From: Avidesulfovibrio sp964369685
GTDB lineage: Bacteria > Desulfobacterota > Desulfovibrionia > Desulfovibrionales > Desulfovibrionaceae
Assembly (NCBI GenBank): GCA_964369685.1
Contig: CAYJFB010000003.1
Coordinates: forward strand, 62,001-126,000
DNA length: 64,000 bases
Direction of reading: 5' to 3'
Below, one piece after another: positions 63,597 through 64,000 of the stretch. A program made the position numbers and the translations under genes. A model generated the notes under the pieces. The model made no database searches, was not told the DNA's origin, and worked only from the letters and a program-made list of their open reading frames with translations. Within the stretch, counting starts at the first letter, position 1. Each line of letters starts with the position of its first letter.

Positions 63597-64000
63597 TCAT
63601 GATTGTGCACGCAGATAGGTAACAGCGTTTTCAAAAAGAGCCACACCCAAGGGTGTTGTCACTTTGCGCGTCCAAGCAGGATGGTTTGTCGGGTGATTGA
63701 AGGCTTCTGGGTGAGGCATTAATCCAAGGATATGACCTGTCGGGTCTGTCAACCCGGCGATACCGAGCGGTGAACCGTTTGGATTATACGGGTATTCTTG
63801 GGTTGATAAGCCCGTTTGAGGATCGGCGTAGTACAGTGCTATCAAGTGTTCATTCACAATACGTTCGAGTACTGCGGGATCACGCGGCACAACTTTACCT
63901 TCACCGTGACGTACAGGCATTGCCAGTAAAGAATCAAAGCCTTTAGTAAAGATACAAGGGCTTTGGGGGTTGGTTTTGAGCTGCACCCAACGGTCCTCGT
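63597..64000 (-). CDS. purQ: PurQ-type phosphoribosylformylglycinamidine synthase glutaminase subunit (5' end outside window)
   Basis: C-terminal part of the class I glutaminase that supplies ammonia for FGAM synthesis in purine formation. The frame is open to the window edge (EDRWVQLKTNPQSPCIFTKG), so the nucleophile Cys lies outside. Visible are MPVRHGEGKVV, NPNGSPLGIAGLTDPTGHILGLMPHPEAF (catalytic His and Glu in HPE) and HPAWTRK. The end fits the stand-alone PurQ form or the tail of a large PurL; which one cannot be seen. Confidence 0.88.
   Translation of the reverse strand, partial: EDRWVQLKTNPQSPCIFTKGFDSLLAMPVRHGEGKVVPRDPAVLERIVNEHLIALYYADPQTGLSTQEYPYNPNGSPLGIAGLTDPTGHILGLMPHPEAFNHPTNHPAWTRKVTTPLGVALFENAVTYLRAQS

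Noticed and set aside
1..64000. CRISPR array or insertion sequence
   Set aside because: No regularly spaced short direct repeats and no transposase frames were seen.

Overview
The window reads as a contiguous chromosomal stretch of a Gram-negative, anaerobic-type bacterium of moderate to low GC, most likely a member of the Desulfovibrionaceae (Desulfobacterota). That placement is an inference. It rests on the combination of LptD, Mla and ADP-heptose transferase genes (outer membrane with LPS), FlgO-domain lipoproteins beside a sigma-54 regulator, many chemotaxis and c-di-GMP proteins, a TRAP transporter, a YedF-type selenium protein, a dicluster ferredoxin of the CDGLG type and a UbiA-type quinone prenyltransferase. 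No insertion sequence, prophage, CRISPR array or rRNA operon was seen. One run of exactly 100 N (33406-33505) marks an assembly gap and splits a gene.

Layout. 1-8.2 kb: a PAS-GAF-GGDEF-EAL protein cut by the left edge, a tandemly duplicated 401-residue protein of unknown function, a glycosyltransferase 9/argB pair, a ferredoxin-like protein, a DHFR-like reductase and a TIGR00180-like glycosyltransferase. 8.3-15.8 kb: cyclophilin, a U32 peptidase-family protein, a UbiA prenyltransferase, rpsT with a structured leader, an orphan PotD-like binding protein, an Rrf2 regulator and a GDSL hydrolase. 16.2-19.6 kb: an envelope module of two FlgO-domain proteins around a small lipoprotein, followed by a sigma-54 activator whose receiver domain has lost its phosphorylatable Asp. 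19.8-31.1 kb: PpiD, a degenerate CCA/poly(A)-polymerase-like HD protein, rlmN, a chemoreceptor, an unknown protein, an ABC-F protein, a LOG protein and tadA.

31.2-41.7 kb: an orphan peptide-type binding protein, bioW (gapped) with bioF, polyphosphate:AMP phosphotransferase, tRNA-Ala(CGC), a second chemoreceptor, yedF and an Rsm22-type methyltransferase. 41.8-50.5 kb: a minus-strand run rdgB-hisS-aspS-mlaD-mlaC-mlaA, with rimO diverging and truA converging. 50.6-64 kb: a glycerophosphodiesterase with an orphan UgpB, EttA, LptD, alanine racemase, a TRAP system (dctP plus fused dctQM) with a palindromic operator candidate, a PilZ membrane protein and the C-terminus of a PurQ-type glutaminase subunit cut by the right edge.

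Functional links: envelope building (heptosyltransferase, LptD, MlaDCA, Alr, PpiD), translation and RNA modification (rpsT, rlmN, rimO, tadA, truA, hisS, aspS, ettA, tRNA-Ala), uptake through binding proteins mostly lacking their permeases here, and signalling (two MCPs, GGDEF-EAL, PilZ). The points most worth a second look are the bioW-bioF pair hidden by the gap, the pseudo-receiver regulator beside the FlgO module, the tandem-duplicated protein, the degenerate nucleotidyltransferase-HD protein and a family of intergenic G-run/C-run hairpins with fixed polarity.
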